From contig CAJOGH010000019.1 in assembly GCA_905233865.1 (NCBI GenBank), positions 5,747 to 23,350 of the forward strand: a stretch of 17,604 nt of DNA. The letters run 5' to 3'. The DNA comes from an uncultured Atopobiaceae bacterium. Its GTDB lineage: Bacteria > Actinomycetota > Coriobacteriia > Coriobacteriales > Atopobiaceae. The notes below the pieces were generated by a model. That model ran no database searches. It was not told where the DNA came from and saw nothing but the letters and a program-made list of their open reading frames with translations. Shown here one piece after another: positions 1 to 8,076 of this stretch. The first letter of the stretch is position 1; each line of letters begins with the position of its first letter. Position numbers and translations under genes: made by a program.

Positions 1-1605
1 CGTGGCACCCTCGCCCGCCGTGAGCACGACAGCAATGGCGTTGAGCCACTTCCAAGTGCCTGCGACGTTGGCACCGGTGAGGCCCTGCACCTCAGACGCG
101 GTATAGGCGTTCTCGTCTCCCTCGCGCTTCCACAGCCCGTCGTTGGGAGGCACGGGTAACGAGGCGCAGTACTGGTCGTACTTGATGCTCGCGCCCCTAA
201 AGCGAAAGCCCTCGCCCAACGTGACCTGGCTCAGGGCGCCACAGCCGTCAAACATGCGTTCCAGGCGCGTGGCCTTGGCCGTGTTTGCGCCAGACAGGTC
301 AAGCGAGCTTAGGCTAGAACAGTTATAGAGGAACAAGCTGGCATCCGTGACCTCAGACATCTTCCACTTGGAGAGGTCCAGCGTCCCCAAGGCCTTGCAA
401 CCCCAGAACGCACCGCTCACCGACGTCGCGGCCTGCACCGTGAAGTCATTGCCGAACGTGACACTCGTAAGCCCAGAGCAGTTGCACAGGAGGTAGCCGA
501 GGTTCGTGGCAGAGGCAGTGCTGAGGTTCGAAAGGTCGAGGGTCGTCAGGCTCGAGCAACCTTGGAACATCTGGCGCATGTTGGTTACCTTCGACGTGTC
601 AAAGCCCGAGACGTCAAGTGTGGTGAGGCCAGAGCATGCGTCGAACATGCGGCTCATGTTCGTGACGTTCGTGGTTACGAAAGTAGCGGGAAACGCGATC
701 GTCTGGAGGGATCGGCAACCAGCGAACATCGTCTCCATCGTTGTGACGGAGCCCGTGGCAAAGCTCTCATCCAGCGTGAGGTTCTGCAGTTTGTTGCAGC
801 CAAAAAACATGCCGCACATGTCCATAACGTTAGATGTGTCAAACGAGCTAAGGTCAAGAGACGTGAGGCCGATGCAGCCGTCGAACATCTTTGCCATGGT
901 CGTGACCTTGGACGTGTCAAACGAGCTAAGGTCAAGGGCCGTGAGGCCAGAACATGCCTGGAACATCTCGCGCATGTCCGTGACCTTCGCGGTGGTAAAG
1001 CTCCCGCCAAGCGTGATGCCCGTCACATGGTAAAAGCCATAAAAGAGGCCACGCATGTTGGTGACGTTGCCCGTGTTTAGCACGCTGACGTCTAAGGTGC
1101 TGGCCGTCCCCTGGCCGTTGAGCGCATAGGCAAACATGCGCTCCATGGTTGTGACCTGCGACGTGTCCAGATACTCCAGGCCCTTGATGGACTCGTTGTC
1201 ATAGAGGTACGAGAACCAGTACGCCGTGCTCACGGGCTGCAGGTGACCCTCCACCGAAGAATCAAAGGTGACGGACTTGATCTTACTGGCCACCTGACCC
1301 CAGGGCCGGTCATTCGCGGAGGTATAGGTCTGCGTGTCATAGCCGTCGTAGATGGTCTGGAACTGATCGGTGGCGGGAGCTTGTCCGTAGTAGAAGGTAA
1401 GCGACCCTTCCTCGCTGTCATACAACGCGTAATTGTGCGCATCGTCCTGCGAGGACAGCGAGGGAGACAAGAGCCTAGGGGGCGCGGGGTCATCCGCGCG
1501 GGCGAGCAAGGGCCCGCCTGGGGCAAACGCGGTCGCTAGCGTAGCGCACGCCAGCAAGAAGCTTACAGTTGCGAAGACCTTGAGCACGGACCGTCGACTC
1601 GCCAC
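1..1605 (-). CDS. BspA-like leucine-rich-repeat secreted surface protein (3' end outside window)
   Basis: The minus-strand frame is open from a GTG at 1605 to the left edge: 535 codons, C-terminus missing. A GAGGAGG ribosome-binding site at 1613-1619, 7 nt from the GTG, fixes the start. Residues 1-36 form a signal peptide (basic MASRRSVLK, then a hydrophobic stretch ending near LLARA). From about residue 125 to 470 there are roughly eleven repeats of 22-26 residues of the type LTSLDLSSFDTSNV..M..MF.GC. This is the DUF285/BspA leucine-rich-repeat consensus, with the conserved Phe, Gly and Cys of each unit. Proteins with these repeats are surface-exposed and bind host or bacterial ligands in several mucosal bacteria; the ligand here is unknown. 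The non-repeat tail begins near residue 485 (LWKREGDENAYTASEV). The cell-wall anchor, if any, lies outside the window. It follows the LuxR-type gene by 211 nt, long enough to hold its own promoter. Family call is secure; function is inferred. Confidence 0.9.
   Translation of the reverse strand, partial: MASRRSVLKVFATVSFLLACATLATAFAPGGPLLARADDPAPPRLLSPSLSSQDDAHNYALYDSEEGSLTFYYGQAPATDQFQTIYDGYDTQTYTSANDRPWGQVASKIKSVTFDSSVEGHLQPVSTAYWFSYLYDNESIKGLEYLDTSQVTTMERMFAYALNGQGTASTLDVSVLNTGNVTNMRGLFYGFYHVTGITLGGSFTTAKVTDMREMFQACSGLTALDLSSFDTSKVTTMAKMFDGCIGLTSLDLSSFDTSNVMDMCGMFFGCNKLQNLTLDESFATGSVTTMETMFAGCRSLQTIAFPATFVTTNVTNMSRMFDACSGLTTLDVSGFDTSKVTNMRQMFQGCSSLTTLDLSNLSTASATNLGYLLCNCSGLTSVTFGNDFTVQAATSVSGAFWGCKALGTLDLSKWKMSEVTDASLFLYNCSSLSSLDLSGANTAKATRLERMFDGCGALSQVTLGEGFRFRGASIKYDQYCASLPVPPNDGLWKREGDENAYTASEVQGLTGANVAGTWKWLNAIAVVLTAGEGAT
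836..936. repeat. 23-bp perfect direct repeat inside the BspA-like gene (836-858 and 914-936)
   Basis: The 23 bp at 836-858 recur identically at 914-936, 78 nt (26 codons) apart, and encode the same LDLSSFDT core in two adjacent leucine-rich repeats. The near-identity at DNA level, unlike the more diverged other units, suggests a recent unit duplication or gene conversion. Confidence 0.75.
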
Positions 1606-1816
1606 GATGGGACCTCCTCGCCTGAGGGAGCCTCTCCACCGCGGAGGCGGAGTGAGCTCCGTTGACCCTGCGGATAACCACCTCCTACGCTAGCCAGAGA
1701 GGTCTCAAACTGAAGGTTCACATTTGTGCAACGGTAGCGTTCACGCAGATGGAAGGGTCTACGGCTTCCGCGAGCGGCAGGAGGCCTTCGCAAGCCAGGA
1801 GCGCCTACCGTGACAG

Positions 1817-3253
1817 CTAATGGCCGCCGCTCGCACGCGCCACGAGCCCTGCGCGCGTCGCGGTCCCCGTCTTCTTGTAGATGTGAGCGATGTGGGACTG
1901 CAGCTGCCTGCGCGAAATGCCAAGGTCCGTGGCAATCTGTTGGTTCTTGTCCTCCGTAAGGACAAGCGCACACAGCACGTCCTCCTCTCGCGGTGTGAGG
2001 CCACACTCCTGCGAGAGCTGGTGCGCACGTTCCTCCAGCGGAACGGCGCCTGCCCCCTCCCGTGCCTGCGGGGCGTGCGGAGCAAAGACGAGCAGGCCGC
2101 CCTTGACCGAGGCGACAACGAGAACCGCGAGCATGACCAGGGCAAAGGCGAGCAGGGCAATCACAGAGGGCGTGCCCGCGCCCGTGATGGCAAGGCCGGC
2201 GACCGTCACCGCAGCCTCAATCACGCGCCCCGCGCTAGCCACCAGCACAGGTGACGACGAGAACGCGGCCTGGTCCATGAACATGATGGCGCACCACGCG
2301 ATGGCAGCGCCCAACAGGGTATAGAACAGCGCTCCCGTCATGGGGCCCTCTTGCAGGAGGGCCGTCTGCATGAGCACGAGAATGGCAAAGAGCGCCGACA
2401 CCACCACGAGCGTCGTGGCCGCGGGCCTTCCTCCGCGCCACGCCACGCCGCCTACAACCAGGTAACCGGCGACCAGGAACAGCCGGTGCCAGTCATAAAA
2501 GGACGCCTGGGCGCCCGCGAGGCGCACGACCCCCTCGTACAGGAGCAGCAGACCAAAGAGACAAGCGGCCACCACGACCATGCAAGCCAGCGTCACCGCC
2601 CCGCGCCCTTCTGCATCAGCGGGTTGCGGGGAGCCCTCTGGGTACGGTGCGCCCAAGGCTGCGACCACGCACCACATAAGGGCGGCCAGACAGACCGCAA
2701 AGACGGGTACCAGCCATGGTCCAGGCTCAAGCACAATCTGCAGCACATAGTGCACCACAACCGCTGCGGAGCCACCCGCGCCAACGACCAGGCCCAGAAC
2801 ACGAAAGCCGCCAGGGCCTGCCACAGCAGCACAACGTGCCACGCTTGCATACGTCAAAGCGCCAGCAACACCAACGAGGAGGGCAGACGCTGTCGAGACA
2901 GACGCACGTGCCAAGACGGGCACTGGCAACGCCATCACGCATGCGCACGCAAGTATGCCCATCCCCAGGACGGTGCATATGCCCGCCGCGTGCGTCCGCG
3001 CCCATGATCGAGAAGCCTCGCCACGAAGAGCCAACCCGCAGAGGACAAAGCCGGCCGCCAGCATGAGCTCACGCAGGTAATAAACGGGCAAAGCGAGGTC
3101 CTGTCCCATAAGCGCCAGGTCGCTCCAGGTTCCCGTACCCATGAGCAAAAACGTGAACAGCGCAAACGCGACGGCGAGAAGCCGCGCGGCAGGTACGCCA
3201 CCCGCCCGAGCGTCGTCCTTGGAATCCGTCCTCATGTCTCGGTCAGTCTTCAT
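1817..3253 (-). CDS. LuxR-family transcriptional regulator with polytopic membrane domain
   Basis: This 478-residue protein has two parts. Residues 20-390 are very hydrophobic, with about ten to twelve predicted membrane helices. Residues 419-478 form a LuxR/GerE helix-turn-helix: LTPREEDVL opens the domain, QIATDLGISRRQLQSHIAHIYKKTG holds helix-turn-helix and recognition helix, and TRAGLVARA closes it. Regulators with a membrane-embedded sensor part fused directly to a LuxR DNA-binding domain are abundant in Coriobacteriia, usually next to the genes they control; no receiver domain is present. It probably senses a small ligand at the membrane, but nothing in the sequence identifies the ligand. 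Its neighbours are the S8 surface peptidase upstream and the BspA-like gene downstream, both on the same strand, which makes them candidate targets (inference). Start choice is uncertain: ATG at 3253 and an in-frame ATG at 3235 both lack a convincing Shine-Dalgarno site. Confidence 0.9.
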   Translation of the reverse strand: MKTDRDMRTDSKDDARAGGVPAARLLAVAFALFTFLLMGTGTWSDLALMGQDLALPVYYLRELMLAAGFVLCGLALRGEASRSWARTHAAGICTVLGMGILACACVMALPVPVLARASVSTASALLVGVAGALTYASVARCAAVAGPGGFRVLGLVVGAGGSAAVVVHYVLQIVLEPGPWLVPVFAVCLAALMWCVVAALGAPYPEGSPQPADAEGRGAVTLACMVVVAACLFGLLLLYEGVVRLAGAQASFYDWHRLFLVAGYLVVGGVAWRGGRPAATTLVVVSALFAILVLMQTALLQEGPMTGALFYTLLGAAIAWCAIMFMDQAAFSSSPVLVASAGRVIEAAVTVAGLAITGAGTPSVIALLAFALVMLAVLVVASVKGGLLVFAPHAPQAREGAGAVPLEERAHQLSQECGLTPREEDVLCALVLTEDKNQQIATDLGISRRQLQSHIAHIYKKTGTATRAGLVARASGGH

Positions 3254-3319
3254 GAACGTATCGTAGCATCAGCGTCCCTCACGGTCGCGACGCACACGGC
3301 GGGCAGCCGCAGCACCAGA

Positions 3320-3336
3320 GCCAGGCTAGACCTTCT
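3320..3336. repeat. 17-bp direct repeat, copy B (just downstream of the S8 peptidase gene)
   Basis: These 17 bp (GCCAGGCTAGACCTTCT) are identical to 6790-6806 and in the same orientation. This copy is non-coding, 20 bp past the peptidase stop codon. On this side it also forms one arm of a 6-bp inverted repeat (GCCAGG at 3320-3325, CCTGGC at 3337-3342) without a T-tract. Copy A spans the dehydrogenase stop codon, so the two copies bracket the peptidase gene. Confidence 0.8.
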
Positions 3337-3355
3337 CCTGGCCGCTTTCCCATTC

Positions 3356-6300
3356 CTAGCGCGTCGCGCGCTCTGCCACACGAGCGACGGCAAGGACCGC
3401 AAGTCCCACGATGCCCGCGACAAGCGCGGCCGTTCCCAGCTCATCACCGGTCTGCGGTAGGCTCACCAATGACGTCGTTCCCGCATCGGCATCCGCGAGC
3501 GCGACCTTCTCGGTCTCAGACGCATCGGTGTCGCCCGGCTGCTCAAGCGTCTCCACAGACTGGGCAATGAACACGCGCCCGTTCTCCTGGCTGTCGGTGT
3601 CGCCGATAACGTAATAGGCGCCACGATACGCCGTGCCCATGGGGTTGTAGACCTTAGTCAGGCTGACACGCTTGTCGCACGCCTTGAGCTTGGTCTGGTC
3701 CCAAGGCATGGAGTAGGTGTCCGCCGTGACCACCGTCTCGGCGTCGGTCATGACGGGACCAGAGGCCATGATGCCGTCCTTGGTGGAGCCGACGGCCATG
3801 CGAAGCGACTGTTCGGTCAGCAGCGTGCCGTCGGCCTGCGGCCCCATGCCGTCGTCTCGATCACCGCGCTCGCCCGAGATCGAGCCCTCCTCCAGCACCG
3901 TGCAAGTCACGCCCGTGTCACCAAACGAGAACTTGTAGAGGCCTCGCATGGTCTCGCCGCCCAGGAAGTAGCCATTGCCCTGGCTGTCGTAGGCAGCACC
4001 ATACCAGGAGTCGCTGAGCCTGGTCTGCCCCGGCATCGCCACCTCTGCCAGGGTCATGGTGGCAGGGTCCACCGTGCGTACGACTTCCACGGACGTGTTG
4101 CCCACCGACCCGTAGGCGCGTCGGTGACCGCCCGCGAGCAGGATGCCCTTGCCAGTGTTGACAAGGGACGCCTCGCGTTCGAACCACTCGCTGTTGATGA
4201 GGCTGTACGTGGCCGCGCCGGTCGCGGGGTCAAACAGGCCCAGGTAGGTCTTGCTCTCCTGCTCCTGGCCGGCGACAAAGAGAATCTTTCCGTCCCAGGT
4301 GCAGGCACCGCCCCCAGGCGCATAGTCGTCCGTAAAGACAGCCTCCCAATCTTGGGACGCGATATCGTAGCGGTACATTGCAAGGGTGTTCTCGGGCGTC
4401 TCCAACAGGTAGTAGAGGTACCCGTCGAGGCCCACAAGCGCTCGAGGCGTGGAGACATAGAAGGTCTGGTCCACCTCGTCAGTCGTCTGCACGTAGTCAC
4501 CGGGATTGCCAGAGACGTCCTGGCCCGGCAGAGGTAGGCGCTGGTACAGCGAAGACGGAGTGCCAAAACAGAAGCGCTGGTGCCCCCTCCTCCCGTCATT
4601 GGTGGTCACCTCGACGAGCCGCTCGCCCTCGCTAAGGTCCGCAGGCAGCTTGGCATCAATGCTATCATTCGACCACGAGATGACCTCGAGCTCCTGGCCA
4701 GAGACCTTGAGCGTGCCCTTGGTGTCGCCAAAGAAGTAGCCGGTCACGACAATCCTGCCGTCCAGTGCCCTCGCAGTGCCAAGAACGGGGTTGGTGAGCA
4801 GATCGAGCGCCTTCTCAAGACTGAAGATGCCACCCGACACGCTCTTGTCGGCCAGCTCTGGCACCGGCTTGGTGCTTCCTATTATGCGAGCGGCGAGCAC
4901 GTCGGCGCCGTCGTCGGGGAATGCGGCCGCGAGGACCGCCGCGCCTCCGGCCACGGCAGGGGAAGCCTGAGAGGTGCCAGTCATCAGCTCGTAGGGAGAT
5001 GTCTGCGCCACGAGTATGATGTCATCCACCAGGGCGCCGACCCCGGCCTTGCCTTCCCACGAGGGCGACGAGAGCGAAAGGGAGAGCTTGAGCTTGCTCT
5101 TGTCGGCGGTAGCGCTGATGGGCAACGTCACCTGCTGCCAAGAGTCGTCAGTCAGCTGAACGGTGCTGCGGTCCTCACTGCTGCCGTCGCTCACGGTGTT
5201 ATAGGTGAGCAGTGCCTCGACGGACTCCGTGGCACTGGCCTTGATCCAGAAGCTCAGGCCACGGCAGTCATCGCCAGCCGCGAGCTCCTTGAAGCTCACC
5301 GCGCAGGAGTTGGACTCCGCCCCCGTCTTGGTCAGGCGCAGCGCATGCGCCGAGTCGTGGCCCTCGTCCGCAATCTGCAAGGTGGTTCCATCCTGGCCGG
5401 CCAGCCCAAAGACGCCGTTGTCCGCGTTGTCCGCCACCTGGATTGACTCATAGTCGCACGCATAGGCAACGCCGTTGTTGACCAGTGGCTCGGCGTCCTC
5501 GTCGGCAGGACCTTTGTTGGTGGGCACAGTCGAGAGAATTCGCTCGCCTGGGGCAAAGACATGGACGGAGCGCCTGCCAAAGCAGCTCCTCTCCCCCATC
5601 TGCCCCTTCTCGTCGGTGCCGCCCACCACCACCGCATAGGGGTTGTTGACGAACGAGTGGGCGTTGGACTCGGCCATATCGATGTCGGCGGCATCGTTGC
5701 TGGCCGCAAAGACCGTGACGGCCCCCAGGCGACCCGCCTCACGTGCCGCCATGTCCAGCGCACGACTGTAGTTGAAATCTCCCCATGAGTTGTTGATGGC
5801 GGCGACGTCCACGCCCGCGCGCTGGGCGGCGATGACATAGGCGTAAGCGCGCAGGGCGTCGCTGATGGTCATGGCACCCGCATCGTTCATGAGCTTGACC
5901 GCCATGATCTTGGCCCCACACGCGGCGCCGCCCACGCCTCGGCCGTTCCACTCCGCTGCAACGACGCCCGCAACGTGCGTGCCGTGGCGGTCATCATCCA
6001 TGGGGTCTGTCGTGTCGTAGCGGGTACCGTCCTTGCGCGGCGGGGCCACATTGATGCCATGCTCGCCACCACCCAGCTCGACGAGCTCCGGGTAGTCCTC
6101 GCCCTCGTTCCACATGACGTCGCGCAGGTCCTCGTGGTTGTAGTCAACACCCGTGTCGAGCACCGCCACCACGCGACCGTCGGCGCTCACCTTAGGTGTT
6201 GGCTGTCCCTCGCCGTCATAGGTGTTCCACTGGGGCACGTCGATGCCAAAGGAACCGTTGAAGGCATACTGGCGCGGGGTATAGTCGCGCCTCGTGGCCT

Positions 6301-6739
6301 CGCTCTGCACCGTGAGGCCACCAAGCTCGTGGAGGTCTTCGGCGAGGGTCGATTGGGTCTCGGGGTCGTCAGTCGGCTCTGCCTCGCCAAGATCAGCCTC
6401 CACAAAGCCGTCCACCTCGGCAAACACGACGCCCTCGCATCCGCGCAACGCGTCGACGAGGTCATCGCCGGAGCGTGAGGACGAACGCACCTCGCAGAGC
6501 TCGCAGCTCTCGGGTGCCGCGACACCGTCGTCCACATTCACGATGGGCTCGACGGAGTCGACCACCTGATACAGGGCGTCCATCTGCTCGACTCGCACAC
6601 AGACGATGGCCTGACCTGCGACGAGCGTCTGGTCCGCCACAGCACCCTTTGGCCCCAGGCCGACAAGGGCGAGGGCGACCGCAAGGACAAGTGACACGCG
6701 ATGAAATCCAACGTTGCAGCGAGCGAGCACCATTACCAC
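3356..6739 (-). CDS. Cell-wall-anchored S8 (subtilisin-like) serine peptidase with LPxTG sorting signal
   Basis: This is a 1127-residue multidomain peptidase. Residues 1-35 are a signal peptide (cleavage near AVA-DQ); 36-150 look like an inhibitory propeptide. The catalytic triad is Asp195 (VLDTG), His252 (HGTHVAG) and Ser590 (GTSQASP); the oxyanion Asn348 is in AASND. About 170 residues (roughly 410-580) are inserted before the Ser motif. They resemble a jelly-roll or carbohydrate-binding module (LSFWIKA, WQQVTLPIS, VDDIIL) rather than the usual PA insert. Residues 650-725 resemble an IPT/TIG beta-sandwich; 750-1060 look like kelch-type beta-propeller blades (LAGGHRRAYG, YFLGGET). The C-terminus has LPQTG (1094-1098), a hydrophobic helix and a basic tail, so sortase should anchor it to the wall. 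GTG at 6739 is the longest start; ATG at 6733 is better spaced from GAGG and may be the true one. It lies 56 nt after the broken dehydrogenase gene. Substrate unknown. Confidence 0.93.
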   Translation of the reverse strand: MVMVLARCNVGFHRVSLVLAVALALVGLGPKGAVADQTLVAGQAIVCVRVEQMDALYQVVDSVEPIVNVDDGVAAPESCELCEVRSSSRSGDDLVDALRGCEGVVFAEVDGFVEADLGEAEPTDDPETQSTLAEDLHELGGLTVQSEATRRDYTPRQYAFNGSFGIDVPQWNTYDGEGQPTPKVSADGRVVAVLDTGVDYNHEDLRDVMWNEGEDYPELVELGGGEHGINVAPPRKDGTRYDTTDPMDDDRHGTHVAGVVAAEWNGRGVGGAACGAKIMAVKLMNDAGAMTISDALRAYAYVIAAQRAGVDVAAINNSWGDFNYSRALDMAAREAGRLGAVTVFAASNDAADIDMAESNAHSFVNNPYAVVVGGTDEKGQMGERSCFGRRSVHVFAPGERILSTVPTNKGPADEDAEPLVNNGVAYACDYESIQVADNADNGVFGLAGQDGTTLQIADEGHDSAHALRLTKTGAESNSCAVSFKELAAGDDCRGLSFWIKASATESVEALLTYNTVSDGSSEDRSTVQLTDDSWQQVTLPISATADKSKLKLSLSLSSPSWEGKAGVGALVDDIILVAQTSPYELMTGTSQASPAVAGGAAVLAAAFPDDGADVLAARIIGSTKPVPELADKSVSGGIFSLEKALDLLTNPVLGTARALDGRIVVTGYFFGDTKGTLKVSGQELEVISWSNDSIDAKLPADLSEGERLVEVTTNDGRRGHQRFCFGTPSSLYQRLPLPGQDVSGNPGDYVQTTDEVDQTFYVSTPRALVGLDGYLYYLLETPENTLAMYRYDIASQDWEAVFTDDYAPGGGACTWDGKILFVAGQEQESKTYLGLFDPATGAATYSLINSEWFEREASLVNTGKGILLAGGHRRAYGSVGNTSVEVVRTVDPATMTLAEVAMPGQTRLSDSWYGAAYDSQGNGYFLGGETMRGLYKFSFGDTGVTCTVLEEGSISGERGDRDDGMGPQADGTLLTEQSLRMAVGSTKDGIMASGPVMTDAETVVTADTYSMPWDQTKLKACDKRVSLTKVYNPMGTAYRGAYYVIGDTDSQENGRVFIAQSVETLEQPGDTDASETEKVALADADAGTTSLVSLPQTGDELGTAALVAGIVGLAVLAVARVAERATR

Positions 6740-6789
6740 AACCTCATGTGAACGCAGGGACTAAGAGAACGGGAGGCGTCACGCGCACG

Positions 6790-6806
6790 GCCAGGCTAGA
6801 CCTTCT
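6790..6806. repeat. 17-bp direct repeat, copy A (over the dehydrogenase stop codon)
   Basis: This copy includes the last codons and the TAG stop (6796-6798) of the dehydrogenase gene. The match to 3320-3336 is perfect over 17 bp. Beyond a gap the left flanks are also alike (GCGCACGGC here, GCACACGGC near copy B). Confidence 0.8.
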
Positions 6807-7745
6807 TGACGATGGTCTCAAAGCCGCCGCGGATGATCTCGCAGGACTTGTGGAACAGCTCGGACTCCTCGTCGGTGAGCTCGAGCTCGTAGACCTGCTC
6901 GATGCCGTTCTGCCCTACCAGGCACGGCACGCCAACGGAGACGAAGCGCTCGTTGTACTCGCCGCGCAGGTGGGCGGAGAGCGGGATGACGCGCTTCTCG
7001 TTGTGAAGGATGGACGAGACGATCATCGCCACGGTCGCGCCGATACCAAACTCCGTTGCGCCCTTGCCCTGGATGATGGACGCGCCTGACTCGTGCACCG
7101 TCTTGCCAATGGCCTTGAACTCAAGCTTGTCAGCGTGCTCGGGACGCAGGCGAAGGTACTCGTCAAGCGGGATGCCTCCAAGCGACACGTGGCTCTCGGG
7201 CACGAACGAAGAGTCGCCGTGCTCGCCCATGACGATGGCCTGGACCTGGCTGCGCTCCATGCCCACGAGGGTGCCCACCACGCGCTGCAGGCGGATGGTG
7301 TCGAGCGCGGTGCCCGTTCCAAAGTTGCGGCTGCGCGGCAGGTCAAGAGAACGATACAGGTACTCCGCCACGATGTCGGCCGGGTTGGAGACGGATATGA
7401 GCGTACCGTCAAATCCCGACTCCTTGATGGGGCCAACGATCTTGGAGAGGATGTCAAAGGTACCCTCGAGCATGTCACGGCGACTCTCGCCCGGCTTGCG
7501 GTGACGGCCCGCGGTCATGATGAGGAAGCGGGCGTCGGCGCAGTCACTGTAGTCACCCACGCGGATTGCCACGTGGATGCCGAGGGCCGTCGAGAAGTCC
7601 TTGAGGTCCATCATCTCGGACACGGCCGCGGCCTCGTTGACGTCCACGAGGACAATCTCGTCGACGAGCTGGTTGCACAAGAGGCATGGCTTCCCACGCG
7701 CCCACAGCCGATGATGACGACCTTGCGAATACCAAACCTGTGCAT
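6796..7745 (-). pseudogene. L-lactate/malate dehydrogenase-family gene, frameshifted near the N-terminus
   Basis: The enzyme family reduces pyruvate or oxaloacetate with NADH. The original start is ATG 7745, with GGAGG at 7751-7755 (5-nt spacer). Its frame gives MHRFGIRKVVIIGCGRVGSHAS, including the GxGxxG dinucleotide-binding loop, then loses the frame near 7680 and stops soon after. The rest of the enzyme continues without a further break in another frame, 6796-7680 (294 codons from a TTG). It includes LVDEIVLVDVNE, the substrate-loop segment TAGRHRKPGESRRDM, SVSNPADI, GTGTALDTIRLQ and the catalytic-His motif GEHGDSSF. Joining the frames leaves about three residues fewer than the family between VGS and VDE, so a deletion of about 10 nt is likely. 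A product starting at the TTG would lack the first Rossmann strand and glycine loop. The substrate-specificity position (Gln in lactate, Arg in malate dehydrogenases) is Arg. Pseudogene, strain variant or sequence error cannot be told apart here. Confidence 0.8.
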
Positions 7746-7845
7746 ACGCGCCTCCAAGCAGACTTGTTGAACGCCTATAAGTCTACCCGAGCGAGTGGGC
7801 TTAGAACATGGACGTCAGCTAGTCCCCCCCTCTGTGTTTTGAGCC

Positions 7846-8076
7846 TTACGCAAGAGTAAGCCGCTTACGCTGAGCGGCGCACTCTCCTAGGAACAAGTTA
7901 ATGATGGTCTGATAAGGAACGCCCGTTCGCCGCGACTCCTCTTTGAAGTACTCGACCGTGTCGGCATCGATATTGATCGTAATACGGCGGCGCGTCCTTC
8001 CTGCATACGGGTTGGGGGTGCTCTTGGAAAAGTCAACCTCAGCAGGAATGTCGTCAGTCATGTTGCTGTCAGCCAT
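7846..8076 (-). CDS. brnA: BrnA family antitoxin (ribbon-helix-helix)
   Basis: This is a 76-residue protein from ATG 8076. A GGAGG sits 7 nt upstream, and the start overlaps the end of the toxin gene by 8 nt (the ATGGCTGA shared by both genes), so translation is probably coupled. A longer in-frame extension to 8151 is open but lies inside the toxin gene and is not favoured. The acidic N-terminus (residues 1-25) precedes a MetJ/Arc-like ribbon-helix-helix: RRRITINIDADTVEYF supplies the DNA-binding strand, EESRRTGVPYQTIINLFL the helices. In characterised BrnTA systems BrnA neutralises BrnT and represses the operon by binding its promoter. The toxin-first gene order matches that family. The gene ends about 100 nt before the start of the broken dehydrogenase gene. 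Confidence 0.9.
   Translation of the reverse strand: MADSNMTDDIPAEVDFSKSTPNPYAGRTRRRITINIDADTVEYFKEESRRTGVPYQTIINLFLGECAAQRKRLTLA

Noticed and set aside
1490..1681. Small leader peptide upstream of the BspA-like gene starting at GTG 1681
   Set aside because: The AGGAGG overlaps the GTG itself with no spacing, and the frame runs out of phase into the signal-peptide region of the BspA-like gene.
1660..1690. Segment resembling the 3' end of 16S rRNA (GGATAACCACCTCC) upstream of the BspA-like gene
   Set aside because: Only a short match and no neighbouring rRNA sequence; chance similarity involving an AGGAGG on the opposite strand.
7640..7745. Programmed ribosomal frameshift in the dehydrogenase gene
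   Set aside because: No convincing slippery heptamer or downstream structure, and even the shifted product would be about three residues short in a structurally fixed helix; a deletion explains it better.
7846..7875. Terminator after brnA (CTTAC...GTAAG dyad)
   Set aside because: The stem is only 5 bp, overlaps the stop region and is not followed by a T-tract.
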